Assembly (NCBI GenBank): GCA_943368345.1 | Contig: CALRKY020000004.1 | Span: 56,969 to 120,968 of the forward strand | Direction of reading: 5' to 3' | Length of the DNA stretch: 64,000 bases | DNA from: JADCGM01 sp943368345 | GTDB lineage: Bacteria > Pseudomonadota > Alphaproteobacteria > Sphingomonadales > Sphingomonadaceae | Shown: in pieces, positions 16,038 to 24,998 of the stretch | Layout of the letters: every line of letters begins with the position of its first letter | Position numbering within the stretch: position 1 is the stretch's first letter | Made by a program: the position numbers and the translations under genes | The notes under the pieces: generated by a model | The model's input: only the letters and a program-made list of their open reading frames with translations | What the model was told of the DNA's origin: nothing | Database searches by the model: none

Positions 16038-17120
16038 CTAGGCCAGGCTCATTTCCGCCCGATATTTTTCCCGCATCGCGTCAATCGGCACCAGTTGACC
16101 CGCCCGTTCGACGTGCCAGAAGGTCCAGCCGTTGCAACTGGGGGCACCCTGGGCCTGTGCGCCCATCTGGTGAATGGACCCGGCGCTGCTGTCCATGGCT
16201 ATGCTGCCGTCGGCCCGGACATGGGCGTGGTAGCGCCGCGATAGGTCGGTGAGTTTGGCACCCGGTTTCACCAGGCCAGTTTCGACCAGAGTACCAAAGG
16301 CGATGCGCGGCTGGCTGCGCTTGCCCTGCGTTGTTTCCAGCGCGGTGCCGGACAGTGGCTTGACGGCAGCGATGCGCTTGGTTGCGACATTGGCATAGCC
16401 CTCGTCCCGCTCAATCCCGATGTAGCGGCGGTCCAGCAATTTGGCGACCGCGCCGGTGGTGCCGGACCCGAAAAACGGATCGAGCACGACGTCCCCCGGC
16501 TGGGTGCAGGCCAGCACGATCCGGTAGAGCAGTGCCTCGGGCTTTTGGGTCGGATGGGCCTTGATCCCATCGATCTTGACCCGCTCAGCCCCGGTGCAGA
16601 TGGGCAATACCCAGTCCGACCGCATCTGCAGATCTTCGTTCAACGCCTTCATCGCATGATAATTGAAATGATAGCGGGCATCCTCTGCCTTTGAACACCA
16701 GATCAGGGTCTCATGGGCGTTGGTGAAGCGCGTGCCCTTGAAATTGGGCATCGGGTTGGATTTGCGCCAGACGATGTCGTTCAATACCCAATAGTCGAGG
16801 TCCTGTAGCGCGGTGCCGACCCGGAAAATATTATGGTAGCTTCCGATCACCCAGATCGTGCCGTCGTCTTTCAGAACGCGGCGGGCAGCGGCCAGCCAGG
16901 CCCGGGTAAAGCGGTCATAGGTCGCAAAGCTGTCGAACTTGTCCCAATCATCGTCGACGGCATCAACCATGCTGCCCTCGGGCCGCATCAGGTCTCCGCC
17001 GAGTTGCAGATTATAGGGCGGATCGGCGAATATCATGTCGACGGATTTCGCGGGCAGGGCGTTCATCGCGGCGATGCAATCCTCGCGCAATATCCGGTCC
17101 AGCGGCAGCAATTGACCCAC
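16038..17120 (-). CDS. ccrM: Adenine-specific DNA methyltransferase CcrM (GANTC)
   Basis: About 360 residues. Motif IV DPPYNLQLGGDL sits near residue 30 and the SAM motif I DPFFGSGTTGAVAKLL near 230, giving the beta-class order. The C-terminal extension ending SCNGWTFWHVER is the CcrM hallmark needed for GANTC recognition. CcrM methylates adenine late in the alphaproteobacterial cell cycle. The frame is open to a GTG at 17171, but GTG 17120, with CAGGGGG upstream and an N-terminus like that of Caulobacter CcrM, is preferred. It follows rnhB, as in many alphaproteobacteria. The upstream region is packed with GANTC sites. Confidence 0.93.
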   Translation of the reverse strand: MGQLLPLDRILREDCIAAMNALPAKSVDMIFADPPYNLQLGGDLMRPEGSMVDAVDDDWDKFDSFATYDRFTRAWLAAARRVLKDDGTIWVIGSYHNIFRVGTALQDLDYWVLNDIVWRKSNPMPNFKGTRFTNAHETLIWCSKAEDARYHFNYHAMKALNEDLQMRSDWVLPICTGAERVKIDGIKAHPTQKPEALLYRIVLACTQPGDVVLDPFFGSGTTGAVAKLLDRRYIGIERDEGYANVATKRIAAVKPLSGTALETTQGKRSQPRIAFGTLVETGLVKPGAKLTDLSRRYHAHVRADGSIAMDSSAGSIHQMGAQAQGAPSCNGWTFWHVERAGQLVPIDAMREKYRAEMSLA

Positions 17121-17158
17121 GAAAACCCCCTGTTTCAGCCGATAACTGCGCGCAGGGT

Positions 17159-17317
17159 GAGTCAGCCGCACGAATCCGTCAATCAGAGATTCTGTGTTGA
17201 GTCAGCAGGTTATTGATGATCATTCAGATTTTGTTTGCGATTCTCTCGCTAAACGCAAGGGATTGAGTCCCGATGAATCGCAGCCCACCACAGATTGTGG
17301 TGTGGCCAAAAAGACTC
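17159..17317 (-). promoter_or_regulatory. ccrM control region with eight GANTC methylation sites
   Basis: GANTC occurs at 17159, 17172, 17188, 17199, 17239, 17265, 17275 and 17313 (first base given): eight sites in 159 bp between the end of rnhB and the start of ccrM. About 0.5 would be expected by chance at this base composition. The last site straddles the rnhB stop codon. The stretch is also noticeably richer in A and T than its surroundings. In Caulobacter GANTC sites in the ccrM leader make transcription sensitive to the enzyme's own product. No TTAA-N7-TTAA CtrA box is visible. Confidence 0.65.
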
Positions 17318-17921
17318 AACCCTTTGGGAGTTTTGCGGCGGCACATGGCGCAAAGCTCATCCGGTGATGCGCGGTTGGCCCCAGCCGCTGCAATGCGTCG
17401 GCATGGTATTTGGTGCCGTAACCCATATTGTTCGACCAGCCGTAAGCCGGATGCGCGCGGTGCAGGTCCTGCATGATGTGGTCACGCGCGACTTTGGCCA
17501 GGATGCTGGCAGCGGCGATTGACAGGCAGACCGCATCACCCTTGACGATGGTTTCGGTCGGCCAGCGCCACTTGGGCGCCCGGTTGCCGTCGACCAGCAC
17601 CAGCGCCGGTGCAACCGGCAGCGCGGAGACGGCGCGGGTCATCGCCAGGAAAGTGGCCTGCAGGATATTCATCGCATCGATCTCGGCGACACTGGCGATG
17701 CCAATGCCCCACCTGGAGGTCGTCTTGATCGACCCGGCAAGCGCGTCCCGGCGCGCCGCTTTCAGGGCCTTGGAATCGGCGATACCGGGCGGGATTTGGT
17801 TGGCGTCCAGAATGACGGCGGCGGCGACCACCGGGCCAGCCCAGGGGCCGCGTCCCGCTTCATCAACGCCGGCAACAATGCCGCCGTGTCGCCGTTCCCG
17901 ATCGAAATTTGCAGCCGTCAC
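17316..17921 (-). CDS. rnhB: Ribonuclease HII
   Basis: A 201-residue endonuclease that cuts the RNA strand of RNA-DNA hybrids and single ribonucleotides in DNA. GVDEAGRGPWAGPVV (residues about 18-32) supplies the first Asp-Glu pair; LVDGNRAPKW and SIAAASILAKVARDHIM hold the remaining acidic site. The ATG overlaps the stop of the FAD oxidoreductase gene (ATGA), so the hydrolase, oxidoreductase and rnhB appear to be one transcript, with ccrM next after a regulatory gap. Confidence 0.94.
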   Translation of the reverse strand: MTAANFDRERRHGGIVAGVDEAGRGPWAGPVVAAAVILDANQIPPGIADSKALKAARRDALAGSIKTTSRWGIGIASVAEIDAMNILQATFLAMTRAVSALPVAPALVLVDGNRAPKWRWPTETIVKGDAVCLSIAAASILAKVARDHIMQDLHRAHPAYGWSNNMGYGTKYHADALQRLGPTAHHRMSFAPCAAAKLPKG

Positions 17922-19018
17922 CGGGGTTTCGGCAGATAGCGGCGAGCGTCAACGTCCGGCAATCCATGGTCCTCGCCGAGCACCAGCGCTGCTGCCAATT
18001 GCGAGACGGCGGGAGCAGTCTGGATGCCAAAACCGCCCTGACCGACGCACCAGAAAAATCCGGGTGCGTCTTTGGCATAGCCAATGGCCGGGAGCCGGTT
18101 CGGGGTGAAGGTCCGCAACCCGGCCCAAGCACGCTCAACGCGGCGGACTTTGACCGTAGTCGCCCGCTCCAACCGGTCGATGGCGGTCGCGACGTCAAGT
18201 TCCTCCGGCTGGCAATCGCCGGGCGGGGCCGGAGTTTCGTCATGCGGGCTGACCCATAGTCGGCCAGAGTCCGGCTTGAAATAGAAACTGCCGTCCGCTG
18301 CCACCACCAGCGGCAGGTGGGCGGGCGGGGTTGGCTCGACATCAACCACCACCACGGTCCTCCGCATCGGTTGCAGCCCGAGCGGGCCGATGTCGGCCAT
18401 CGCTGCAACTTCGTCACCCCAAGCCCCGGCGGCGTTGACAATAACATCGCAGCGAATGTCCCCGCCCGTGGTTTGGAGGCACCACTCTCCGGCGTCGCGC
18501 CGGATCGTGTGAACCCGTGCATCGGTCGTCACCTTCGTTCCGGCCCGGTTTGCCCCGGCCAAAAACCCGTGATGCAGTGCGGCGACGTCGATATCGCAGC
18601 AGTCAGGCTCCCAAATCGCGCCTGCCTGCCATTCGGGACGCAGCTGCGGGGCCAAGGCAACAATGGCGGCCGGTGGCAGTCGTTCCATCGCCACGCCGCT
18701 TCCGGCAAACCCAGCCTCCAGTGCCGCAAGCGCCGGGAGCGCCGCCGCATTGGCGACATGCAGCCCGCCCCGGGGAGACAGCAGCGCAGTCTGGGCAAAT
18801 CCAGCCGGTGGTGCGTCAAAAAATGGTTTGGAGGCGGTGGTCAGCGGTTGGATGTCTGGCCCGCCATAGGTTTCGACATAAAAGGCCGCCGACCGGCCGG
18901 TGGTGTGATAGCCCGGTTGCGCCTCGGCCTCGATCAGGGTGGCCTCGGCCCGGCCTCCCAGGAAATAGGCAACACCCGCTCCGGCTATACCCGCCCCTAT
19001 GATGGCAACCCGTTTCAT
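17918..19018 (-). CDS. FAD-dependent oxidoreductase (DAO/glycine oxidase-like)
   Basis: A 366-residue protein beginning MKRVAIIGAGIAGAGVAYFL, a classic FAD dinucleotide fold, followed by EAEAQPGYHTTGRSAAFYVE, VIVNAAGAWGDEVA and the C-terminal GQGGFGIQTAPAVSQLAA. This is the D-amino-acid-dehydrogenase/glycine-oxidase superfamily, oxidising a secondary or primary amine. No cysteine for covalent flavin and no clear substrate marker is visible. Overlaps of four bases at both ends (with the hydrolase and rnhB) suggest co-translation. Confidence 0.82.
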   Translation of the reverse strand: MKRVAIIGAGIAGAGVAYFLGGRAEATLIEAEAQPGYHTTGRSAAFYVETYGGPDIQPLTTASKPFFDAPPAGFAQTALLSPRGGLHVANAAALPALAALEAGFAGSGVAMERLPPAAIVALAPQLRPEWQAGAIWEPDCCDIDVAALHHGFLAGANRAGTKVTTDARVHTIRRDAGEWCLQTTGGDIRCDVIVNAAGAWGDEVAAMADIGPLGLQPMRRTVVVVDVEPTPPAHLPLVVAADGSFYFKPDSGRLWVSPHDETPAPPGDCQPEELDVATAIDRLERATTVKVRRVERAWAGLRTFTPNRLPAIGYAKDAPGFFWCVGQGGFGIQTAPAVSQLAAALVLGEDHGLPDVDARRYLPKPR

Positions 19019-19971
19019 TCGCTGTGTCCGAACAGGAAGGACCGGATATGGGCGTGCACTTGGCTCTGTAGCTTTGGGGTTTCCCGCAGCAATTCGTGCG
19101 CGGCTCCGGCGATCTCGATGAGCTGCGCGCCGGGAATCCGGGAAACCGCGAGTTTCGTCGCCGCCGGGCTGACCAGCCGCTCGTGCTCGCCCGTCAGCAC
19201 CAACACCGGCTTGTCGATTTGCTCAAGAACACCGCTACCTGACAATAGCCGCACGGAAGCTGACGCGGCATCGATCCAGCCCCAGGTCACGCCGCCAAGC
19301 GCGCGCTCCGGATTTTCAGCGATCCACCAATGCTCGTCGGCAAACCGGTCGGCGTCGGATGTCAGCAAGCCCCGCCGCGCCGGCCGCTGCTGCCAGGCCC
19401 CATAGGGCCGTTGCAGGGGCGCGAACTGACGTCCTCGACCCATCGCGACCATCAATCGGGCCAGCGGGCCGAGCGGCAAGCGGTTGCCCAGGCCGAACAT
19501 TGGCGACAGCAATATGGCGCGGGCCAGCGGGCTGTTCCGGCGGGCCAGGTGCCGGGTCAGCAAATGCCCTCCCATCGAATGGCCGATGGCCAGATGCGGG
19601 CCGGGCTGCGTCCCGACAAACCAGGCGATCAGGCTATCGAGATCATCGACCCAGCGGTTAAAATTCCCGCAATGCCCTTTCATCGGATCAACGTCCTGCC
19701 GTCCGGACAGCCCCTGTCCCCGCCAGTCAAAAGCGGTCACGGCGGCGCCATGGTCCTGCGTCCAGACCCAAAGCGCCTCGCTATATTTCTCGATGAAGTC
19801 GGCACGCCCGCCAAGGAACAGGATTGATCCGCGCGCCGCGTTGGTCGCCTGCCACCGGACGGTCCGTACCGGCCAGCCGTCCGACATCTGCCGCACCTCG
19901 ACAACCGCGTGCGGCGGCAAGTTGCGGCGGCGGGTCAGGGCATTGGTCACGTCAAGAGTGTCGGGTTGCAC
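19015..19971 (-). CDS. Alpha/beta hydrolase, lysophospholipase-like (PldB/monoglyceride lipase type)
   Basis: A 318-residue hydrolase. Visible: FLGGRADFIEKY, TAFDWRGQGLSGR (oxyanion/DWRGxG motif of monoacylglycerol lipase and PldB), nucleophile elbow LAIGHSMGGHLL (catalytic Ser near residue 140), LVLTGEHERLV and EIAGAAHELL with the catalytic His. No signal peptide, so it is likely cytoplasmic or membrane associated. The start is a GTG at 19971 without a convincing ribosome site. It is divergent from the pilus gene cpaA, 48 bases away. Confidence 0.85.
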   Translation of the reverse strand: MQPDTLDVTNALTRRRNLPPHAVVEVRQMSDGWPVRTVRWQATNAARGSILFLGGRADFIEKYSEALWVWTQDHGAAVTAFDWRGQGLSGRQDVDPMKGHCGNFNRWVDDLDSLIAWFVGTQPGPHLAIGHSMGGHLLTRHLARRNSPLARAILLSPMFGLGNRLPLGPLARLMVAMGRGRQFAPLQRPYGAWQQRPARRGLLTSDADRFADEHWWIAENPERALGGVTWGWIDAASASVRLLSGSGVLEQIDKPVLVLTGEHERLVSPAATKLAVSRIPGAQLIEIAGAAHELLRETPKLQSQVHAHIRSFLFGHSE

Positions 19972-20019
19972 GGTGGGTTGGTTACCCTTTCTTCAACCAT
20001 CGCGTCTAGCGTCGGTCAG

Positions 20020-20493
20020 ATGCAGGATATCATCCATTGGGGCAGTGTTGCGGTGCTTTGCGGCTTGCTCATCGTCGCAGCGGTCGGAGACATTCGCCGT
20101 TTCATCATTCCCAATTGGCTGAATGCCGCCGTTGCGCTGCTGGTCGTGCCATTCTGGCTGACCTCGGCAAATCTTGGATGGGCGATGGTCGGTTGGCAGC
20201 TGCTGACCGCCGGATGTGTGTTGTTGTTGTTCGGTGGTTTGTTCGCGGCCCGCTGGATGGGCGGCGGCGATGTAAAGCTGCTGGTGGCACTGGCGCTTTG
20301 GCTGCCGTGGCTGCTGTTCTTGAAGATGTTCCTGGTCATCGCGGTCCTTGGCGGCCTGCTGACCGCAGTGCTGCTGATCGCCCACCGGGTCCGCAAGCGG
20401 GAGGGGGCGCCCGAGATACCTTACGGCGTTGCCATCGCCGCCGGCGCGCTTCTGACGTTTGGCGAACCACTTGTTAAGCATTTGGCTGGATGA
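20020..20493 (+). CDS. cpaA: Type IV prepilin peptidase CpaA/TadV
   Basis: A 157-residue A24-family aspartyl protease with about five membrane helices. Catalytic Asp are in AVGDIRRFIIPN (near residue 22) and GGGDVKLLVAL (near 84); this short form lacks the N-terminal methylase domain and fits the Flp/Tad type. It would cleave the leader of the Flp pilin and pseudopilins. The ATG at 20020 is chosen because the longer frame reaches into the divergent hydrolase gene. The pilin substrate is not encoded in the window. Confidence 0.92.
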   Translation: MQDIIHWGSVAVLCGLLIVAAVGDIRRFIIPNWLNAAVALLVVPFWLTSANLGWAMVGWQLLTAGCVLLLFGGLFAARWMGGGDVKLLVALALWLPWLLFLKMFLVIAVLGGLLTAVLLIAHRVRKREGAPEIPYGVAIAAGALLTFGEPLVKHLAG

Positions 20494-20530
20494 TCATGCG
20501 CAGGGCATCGGCTCACGGGAATTTCGGGTA

Positions 20531-21535
20531 ATGGATGTACGCAAGGTCATGCTGCTGGTCGGGGCGCTGCTCATTGCGGCGGTGACGGCCCTGTTTGCCC
20601 GGTCGATGTTTGCCGCGGACGCAGCACCGATTGCGGCCGCTGCCGCTGCGCCACTGGAAGCATCCGGGCCGCAGGTGCTGGTAGCAAAGCGCGCTCTGTC
20701 TGCTGGTACGATCCTCAGTGCCGACATGATCACCTTTCAACCTTGGCCCAAAGGCATGGTGGAAAGCGCCTATTTCCTGAAGGACGCTACCGATCTGGCG
20801 AAACTGCCGGGACAGGTCGTCCGGGTGGAAATCGCCGCAGGCCAACCGGTAACGCAGGGGACGTTGGTCGCCCCCAATGAACGGGGCTTTCTCGCAGCCT
20901 CCCTCGGGGTCGGGATGCGGGCAGTCAGCATTTCGGTGACAGAGAATACCGCCGTTGGCGGCTTCGTCTTCCCCGGGGATCGGGTCGATCTGATGCTGAC
21001 CCAGGAAGTGACCGGGGAGGGTCAGTCGCTGCGCGTCACCGAAACCATTGCGCGCAATGTCCGGGTGCTGGCCGTTGACCAGACCGTCGACAGCACCAAG
21101 AAAGAACCCAAGGTCGTTCGCACCGTGACGATGGAGGTGACACCAAAGCTCGCTGAGAAAATTGCGGTGAGCCAGACGGTTGGCTCGCTCGCACTCAGCC
21201 TGCGGTCGTTGGCCGATACGTCCTACAGTCTGGACCGGGCCATCGCCGAGGGCGAGGTGGAGGTTGGTGCCGATCAGACCGAAAAGGCCGACCGCGTGCT
21301 GGAACAGGCACTTGCGCGGATGCCGAATGACAAATTGTCGAGCTTTACGACAGGGGCCGAAGTCTCGCGCTTTCAGCCGAGCAACGCCCCGCCGCAAAAG
21401 GCCGATACCGCACCAACCGGGGCCGCCGCTGCGACTGGACCCGGAAGCCGCAATGCCAAACCGGCACCGCCACCCATTCGCGTCGCGCGTGGCACCGAAA
21501 CCACGGAAGTTCCGATCCCGACGGGAGGATCCTGA
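20531..21535 (+). CDS. cpaB: Flp pilus assembly protein CpaB
   Basis: A 334-residue protein with an N-terminal membrane anchor (VMLLVGALLIAAVTALFARS), then an SAF-type domain (VLVAKRALSAGTILSADMIT) and the RcpC/CpaB domain with VSISVTENTAVGGFVFPGDRVDL. The C-terminal about 70 residues are Pro/Ala rich. CpaB/RcpC is a periplasmic partner of the CpaC secretin in the Tad apparatus. The ATG at 20531 is 37 bases after cpaA. Confidence 0.93.
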   Translation: MDVRKVMLLVGALLIAAVTALFARSMFAADAAPIAAAAAAPLEASGPQVLVAKRALSAGTILSADMITFQPWPKGMVESAYFLKDATDLAKLPGQVVRVEIAAGQPVTQGTLVAPNERGFLAASLGVGMRAVSISVTENTAVGGFVFPGDRVDLMLTQEVTGEGQSLRVTETIARNVRVLAVDQTVDSTKKEPKVVRTVTMEVTPKLAEKIAVSQTVGSLALSLRSLADTSYSLDRAIAEGEVEVGADQTEKADRVLEQALARMPNDKLSSFTTGAEVSRFQPSNAPPQKADTAPTGAAAATGPGSRNAKPAPPPIRVARGTETTEVPIPTGGS

Positions 21536-21536
21536 T

Positions 21537-23051
21537 ATGTTGACCCACCTCATCAAGGCGGGATCGGTCGCCGTCGCCGTCGCGCTCGCTCTGACGCCAG
21601 GTCCCGGTCGCGCCGCTGGCGAAACATCCGTCCTGCAAACGGCCCAAAGCGACATCACCCTTGGCGTTGGGAAAGCGACCCTGGTCAACCTGCCGCGCCC
21701 GGTCGCCGACGTGTTCATCGCCAACGACAAGATCGCCAACGTCCGGGTAGCAAACGCCACGCAGATCAACGTTTTTGGCACCGGCGCGGGGGAGACCACC
21801 CTGTATGCAACCGACCGGAGCGGCAAGGTTGTCTTTTCCGCCAATGTCCGGGTTGCCCAGAATATCGACAGTGTCGATGGCCTGTTGAGCCTGGCAATGC
21901 CTGGAGCAGCTGTCACGGTAACGCCGATGAATGGTCTGGTCTTGCTGACCGGCACGGTCTCCAGTCCCGGCGACATTGAAGAAGTCAGTCGCCTTGTCTC
22001 AGCTTTTGTTGGGGACAAGCAGACAATCATCAACAAGCTCCGGTCGGCAACACCGGTGCAGGTCAACCTCCAGGTCAAAATCGCCGAGGTCAGCCGTGAA
22101 TTGCTGAAACAATTCGGCGTCAATCTGCTGTCGCGTGACACCAGCAATGGGTTCCAGTTTGGGGTTAGCCGGGGTCGCAATTTCGGTTCGATCGGGACAC
22201 CTGATCTCGCCGGATTCCCGCAGCTGGATGCGTCCAACCTGTTCGGGCTTCCGGCCAATTCCCTGCGTCTGCCGTTTGACCCCCGGAGCGGGCAATTCCT
22301 GTTTGGTGGCACGGCTTTCAATTTTACCCCGGCCGGCGGCGCGACAACGGCGTTGAACTTCGCTGGAAAACTCGCCGGAATCGATCTGGCCTCGGCGCTG
22401 GATGTGCTGGAGCAGGATGGAGTCGTCACGATGCTGGCCGAACCGAACTTGACGGCGCTGACCGGTGAAACAGCCAGTTTTCTAGCCGGCGGCGAATTCC
22501 CAATCGCGGTCGCGTCAGGGCTCGGTCAGACGACGATTGAATTCAAGCAATTCGGAGTGGGCCTTTCTTTCACGCCGACCGTGGTTGATGGCAACCGCAT
22601 CACCATCCGGGTGCGCCCTGAAGTGTCGGAGCTGAGCGAAACTGGGGCGATCAAGCTCAACAATATTTCGGTGCCAGCCCTCACCACACGCCGGGCGGAA
22701 ACCACGGTGGAGCTCGGGTCGGGTCAGAGTTTCATGATCGCCGGACTGCTGAAGAACGGTACCCGGACGGCGAGCGACAAAACGCCGGTTTTGGGTGATC
22801 TCCCGATCCTTGGGGCCCTGTTCAAGTCCGACCGGTTCCAACGCAATGAGACCGAACTCGTCATTGTCGTCACCCCCTATCTGGTTAAGCCGATGAGCCC
22901 CGAGCAGGTGAAACTGCCAACCGACGGCTATCAGGCGCCGACCGATCTTCAGCGCTGGCTGCTCGGCAAGACGTTCACCGGTAAATCCCCAAAAACAGCG
23001 GCGGCGCAAAAGGCCAAAGATGCGCCCGCGCCCGGCTTCTCGGTCAATTGA
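21537..23051 (+). CDS. cpaC: Outer-membrane secretin CpaC/RcpA
   Basis: A 504-residue protein with a signal peptide (about 1-28), the pilus-assembly N-domain (LGVGKATLVNLPRPVADVFI, NVFGTGAGETTLYA), a BON-like segment (LTGTVSSPGDIEEV) and the secretin core with LAEPNLTALTGETASFLAGG, VVDGNRITIRVRPEVSEL and PVLGDLPILGALFKS. It forms the outer-membrane channel for the Flp pilus. The gene starts right after the cpaB stop. The frame is open 119 codons upstream inside cpaB, which is shadow. Confidence 0.94.
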   Translation: MLTHLIKAGSVAVAVALALTPGPGRAAGETSVLQTAQSDITLGVGKATLVNLPRPVADVFIANDKIANVRVANATQINVFGTGAGETTLYATDRSGKVVFSANVRVAQNIDSVDGLLSLAMPGAAVTVTPMNGLVLLTGTVSSPGDIEEVSRLVSAFVGDKQTIINKLRSATPVQVNLQVKIAEVSRELLKQFGVNLLSRDTSNGFQFGVSRGRNFGSIGTPDLAGFPQLDASNLFGLPANSLRLPFDPRSGQFLFGGTAFNFTPAGGATTALNFAGKLAGIDLASALDVLEQDGVVTMLAEPNLTALTGETASFLAGGEFPIAVASGLGQTTIEFKQFGVGLSFTPTVVDGNRITIRVRPEVSELSETGAIKLNNISVPALTTRRAETTVELGSGQSFMIAGLLKNGTRTASDKTPVLGDLPILGALFKSDRFQRNETELVIVVTPYLVKPMSPEQVKLPTDGYQAPTDLQRWLLGKTFTGKSPKTAAAQKAKDAPAPGFSVN

Positions 23052-23061
23052 GGTACAGCCC

Positions 23062-23703
23062 ATGCGAAATTTGAACCTCATCGCAGCGACCGCAACACTG
23101 GCATTGCTGGCGGCCTGTGCACCTGCCAATCGATCCGTTGAATCGGTCAAGACGCCGGAAATTCAGACGGCGTTGTTATCGTTTGATGTTCGTTTTGCGG
23201 GCGGGACCGAACTTCCAGCGGCGGATCGGCAGGCGCTTGAGCAATATTTGGACTCGATCCGGATTGGCTACGGCGACCGGATCAGTCTGGATGACCCGGC
23301 GGCTGACGGAGCTGCGGCACGGCGCAAGGCCATCGCAGCCGTTGTGGCGCGGTATGGATTGTTTCTGGAAGCGGCGGCTCCGGTGACCACCGGCGCTCTG
23401 GCACCCGGATCCACCCGGATCGTGGTAGCGCGCGGGCGCCTTGATGTTGCGTCCTGCCCGGATTGGCGGCGCCGGTCCAACCCGGAATTTCAGGCATCGT
23501 CGATGAGCAACTACGGCTGCGCCAGCCGGGGCAACCTGGCCGCAATGATTGCCGACCCGAATGATCTGACGACCCCGCGCACCTATGGCGGCACCGACGC
23601 GATGACCGCGACCAAACCGGTCAAGACTCTGCGGGACCGGGTCGCCAAACCGCCGGAATCCCTGGCCGGGTTGAGTGATCCGCGCGTCGGGGCGACCAAA
23701 TGA
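23062..23703 (+). CDS. cpaD: Pilus lipoprotein CpaD
   Basis: A 213-residue protein with a lipoprotein signal: MRNLNLIAATATLALLAAC with the lipobox Cys near residue 19. The mature part shows PAADRQALEQYL, a middle domain, and the CpaD-typical CPDWRRRSNPEF, YGCASRGNLAAMIADPNDL. CpaD proteins are thought to act as the pilotin/assembly lipoprotein for the secretin. Its TGA overlaps the cpaE ATG. Confidence 0.93.
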   Translation: MRNLNLIAATATLALLAACAPANRSVESVKTPEIQTALLSFDVRFAGGTELPAADRQALEQYLDSIRIGYGDRISLDDPAADGAAARRKAIAAVVARYGLFLEAAAPVTTGALAPGSTRIVVARGRLDVASCPDWRRRSNPEFQASSMSNYGCASRGNLAAMIADPNDLTTPRTYGGTDAMTATKPVKTLRDRVAKPPESLAGLSDPRVGATK

Positions 23704-24980
23704 ACGCGCCCTGGAACCCCAACAAACGCTCAGGCGGTTTGGCACCGCGTGACGTGTTTGCGGCCTTCGTCTGTGATGGGGCTTTCGGCGATCTTGTAGC
23801 GGCGGCGGCGGCGGAATTGGGCTGGTCTGCGGACAAGGTGCACGGCGGTGGCCTCGATCATGCGGTGCAGACGCTATCGGTCACAACGGGGCCACAGGTC
23901 CTGCTGGTTGATCTGTCGGATTGCGCCGATCCGCTGAACGACATCAACGCGCTGGCCGACGTGTGTGAGCCCGGCACGGTGGTCATCGCCGCCGGAATTG
24001 CCAATGACGTGCGGCTTTACCGCGACCTGCTGTCCAGCGGCATCCACGACTATCTGCTGAAACCGGTCGAGACCGATCATCTGCGGGAGACGCTGCGTGC
24101 GGCCCATACAGCCGCGCTTGGCAGCAAGTCAGCGGTGGGCGCCGCAGACAAGCCCCGCAAGGCAGTAACCGTCATTGGCGCGCGCGGTGGCGTTGGTGCG
24201 TCATCCATCGCTGCATCGCTTGCCTGGATGTTCGCCGAGCGCGCCGGACGATCCACGGCGCTGCTGGACCTCGACATCCAATTCGGGACGGGCGCGCTGG
24301 CCTTTGATCTCGAGCCGGGCCGGGGTCTGACCGACGCGCTGGAGAATCCCAGCCGGATCGACGGCCTGTTCATCGAACGCGCGATGGTGCGGGCCAGCGA
24401 CCGGCTTGCGGTCCTGTCGGCAGAGGCATCGATCAGCCACCCCCTGCACATCGACAGTTCTGCGCTCGACCATCTTCAGGACGAGATGAAGAACGCCTTT
24501 GAATGCGTCGTTGTGGACCTGCCGCGCAGCCTCGCGGTGCAGACCCCGCATCTGGTCAGCGAAGCGGAGGTGGTCGTTGTGATCACCGATCAGACGCTGG
24601 CGGGCACACGCGACACCATCCGCCTGCTCGGCTGGCTGAAGGCGGAGGCGAGCGGTGCCAAGATTTACATCGTCAGCAACCGGGTTTCGACCAGTCCGGC
24701 ACCGGAAGTTTCGCGGCGGGACTTCGAAGCGTCAATCGAACGCAAGATCGATGTGGTAGTGCCGTTGGATTCCCGGATGGCGATCTCCGCTGCAACCCAG
24801 GGCAAATGCCTCGCAGCTACGGCCAAGGGGACCCGCACCGGACCAGCGTTTGACCAGATCATGGCGCTTGTCGCCGGCGGGGCCGATGATGGGATACCGG
24901 TGCCCGCCTCGGCATCTCTCCTCGAAAAATTGAACTTACGGAGCTTGTTCGCATCCAAGGCCAAGGTCGCAGGCACCTAA
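23700..24980 (+). CDS. cpaE: Pilus assembly ATPase CpaE/TadZ
   Basis: A 426-residue protein: an N-terminal receiver-like domain (LLVDLSDCADPLNDINAL, LLSSGIHDYLLKPVETDH) without a clear phosphoacceptor, then a MinD/ParA-like ATPase domain starting VTVIGARGGVGASSIAASL near residue 157. The deviant Walker A has Ala-Ser where ParA has Lys-Thr, as usual in CpaE/TadZ. DLDIQFGTGAL and VVVDLPRSLA follow. CpaE directs Tad assembly to the cell pole. ATGA overlap with cpaD. Confidence 0.94.
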   Translation: MNAPWNPNKRSGGLAPRDVFAAFVCDGAFGDLVAAAAAELGWSADKVHGGGLDHAVQTLSVTTGPQVLLVDLSDCADPLNDINALADVCEPGTVVIAAGIANDVRLYRDLLSSGIHDYLLKPVETDHLRETLRAAHTAALGSKSAVGAADKPRKAVTVIGARGGVGASSIAASLAWMFAERAGRSTALLDLDIQFGTGALAFDLEPGRGLTDALENPSRIDGLFIERAMVRASDRLAVLSAEASISHPLHIDSSALDHLQDEMKNAFECVVVDLPRSLAVQTPHLVSEAEVVVVITDQTLAGTRDTIRLLGWLKAEASGAKIYIVSNRVSTSPAPEVSRRDFEASIERKIDVVVPLDSRMAISAATQGKCLAATAKGTRTGPAFDQIMALVAGGADDGIPVPASASLLEKLNLRSLFASKAKVAGT

Positions 24981-24998
24981 AGTGGAACGGGAGTAAGC

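Noticed and set aside
20513..22429. 638-codon open frame antisense to cpaB/cpaC
   Set aside because: Shadow of high-GC coding sequence; its translation has low-complexity composition and no recognisable domain, while cpaB and cpaC on the other strand are unambiguous.
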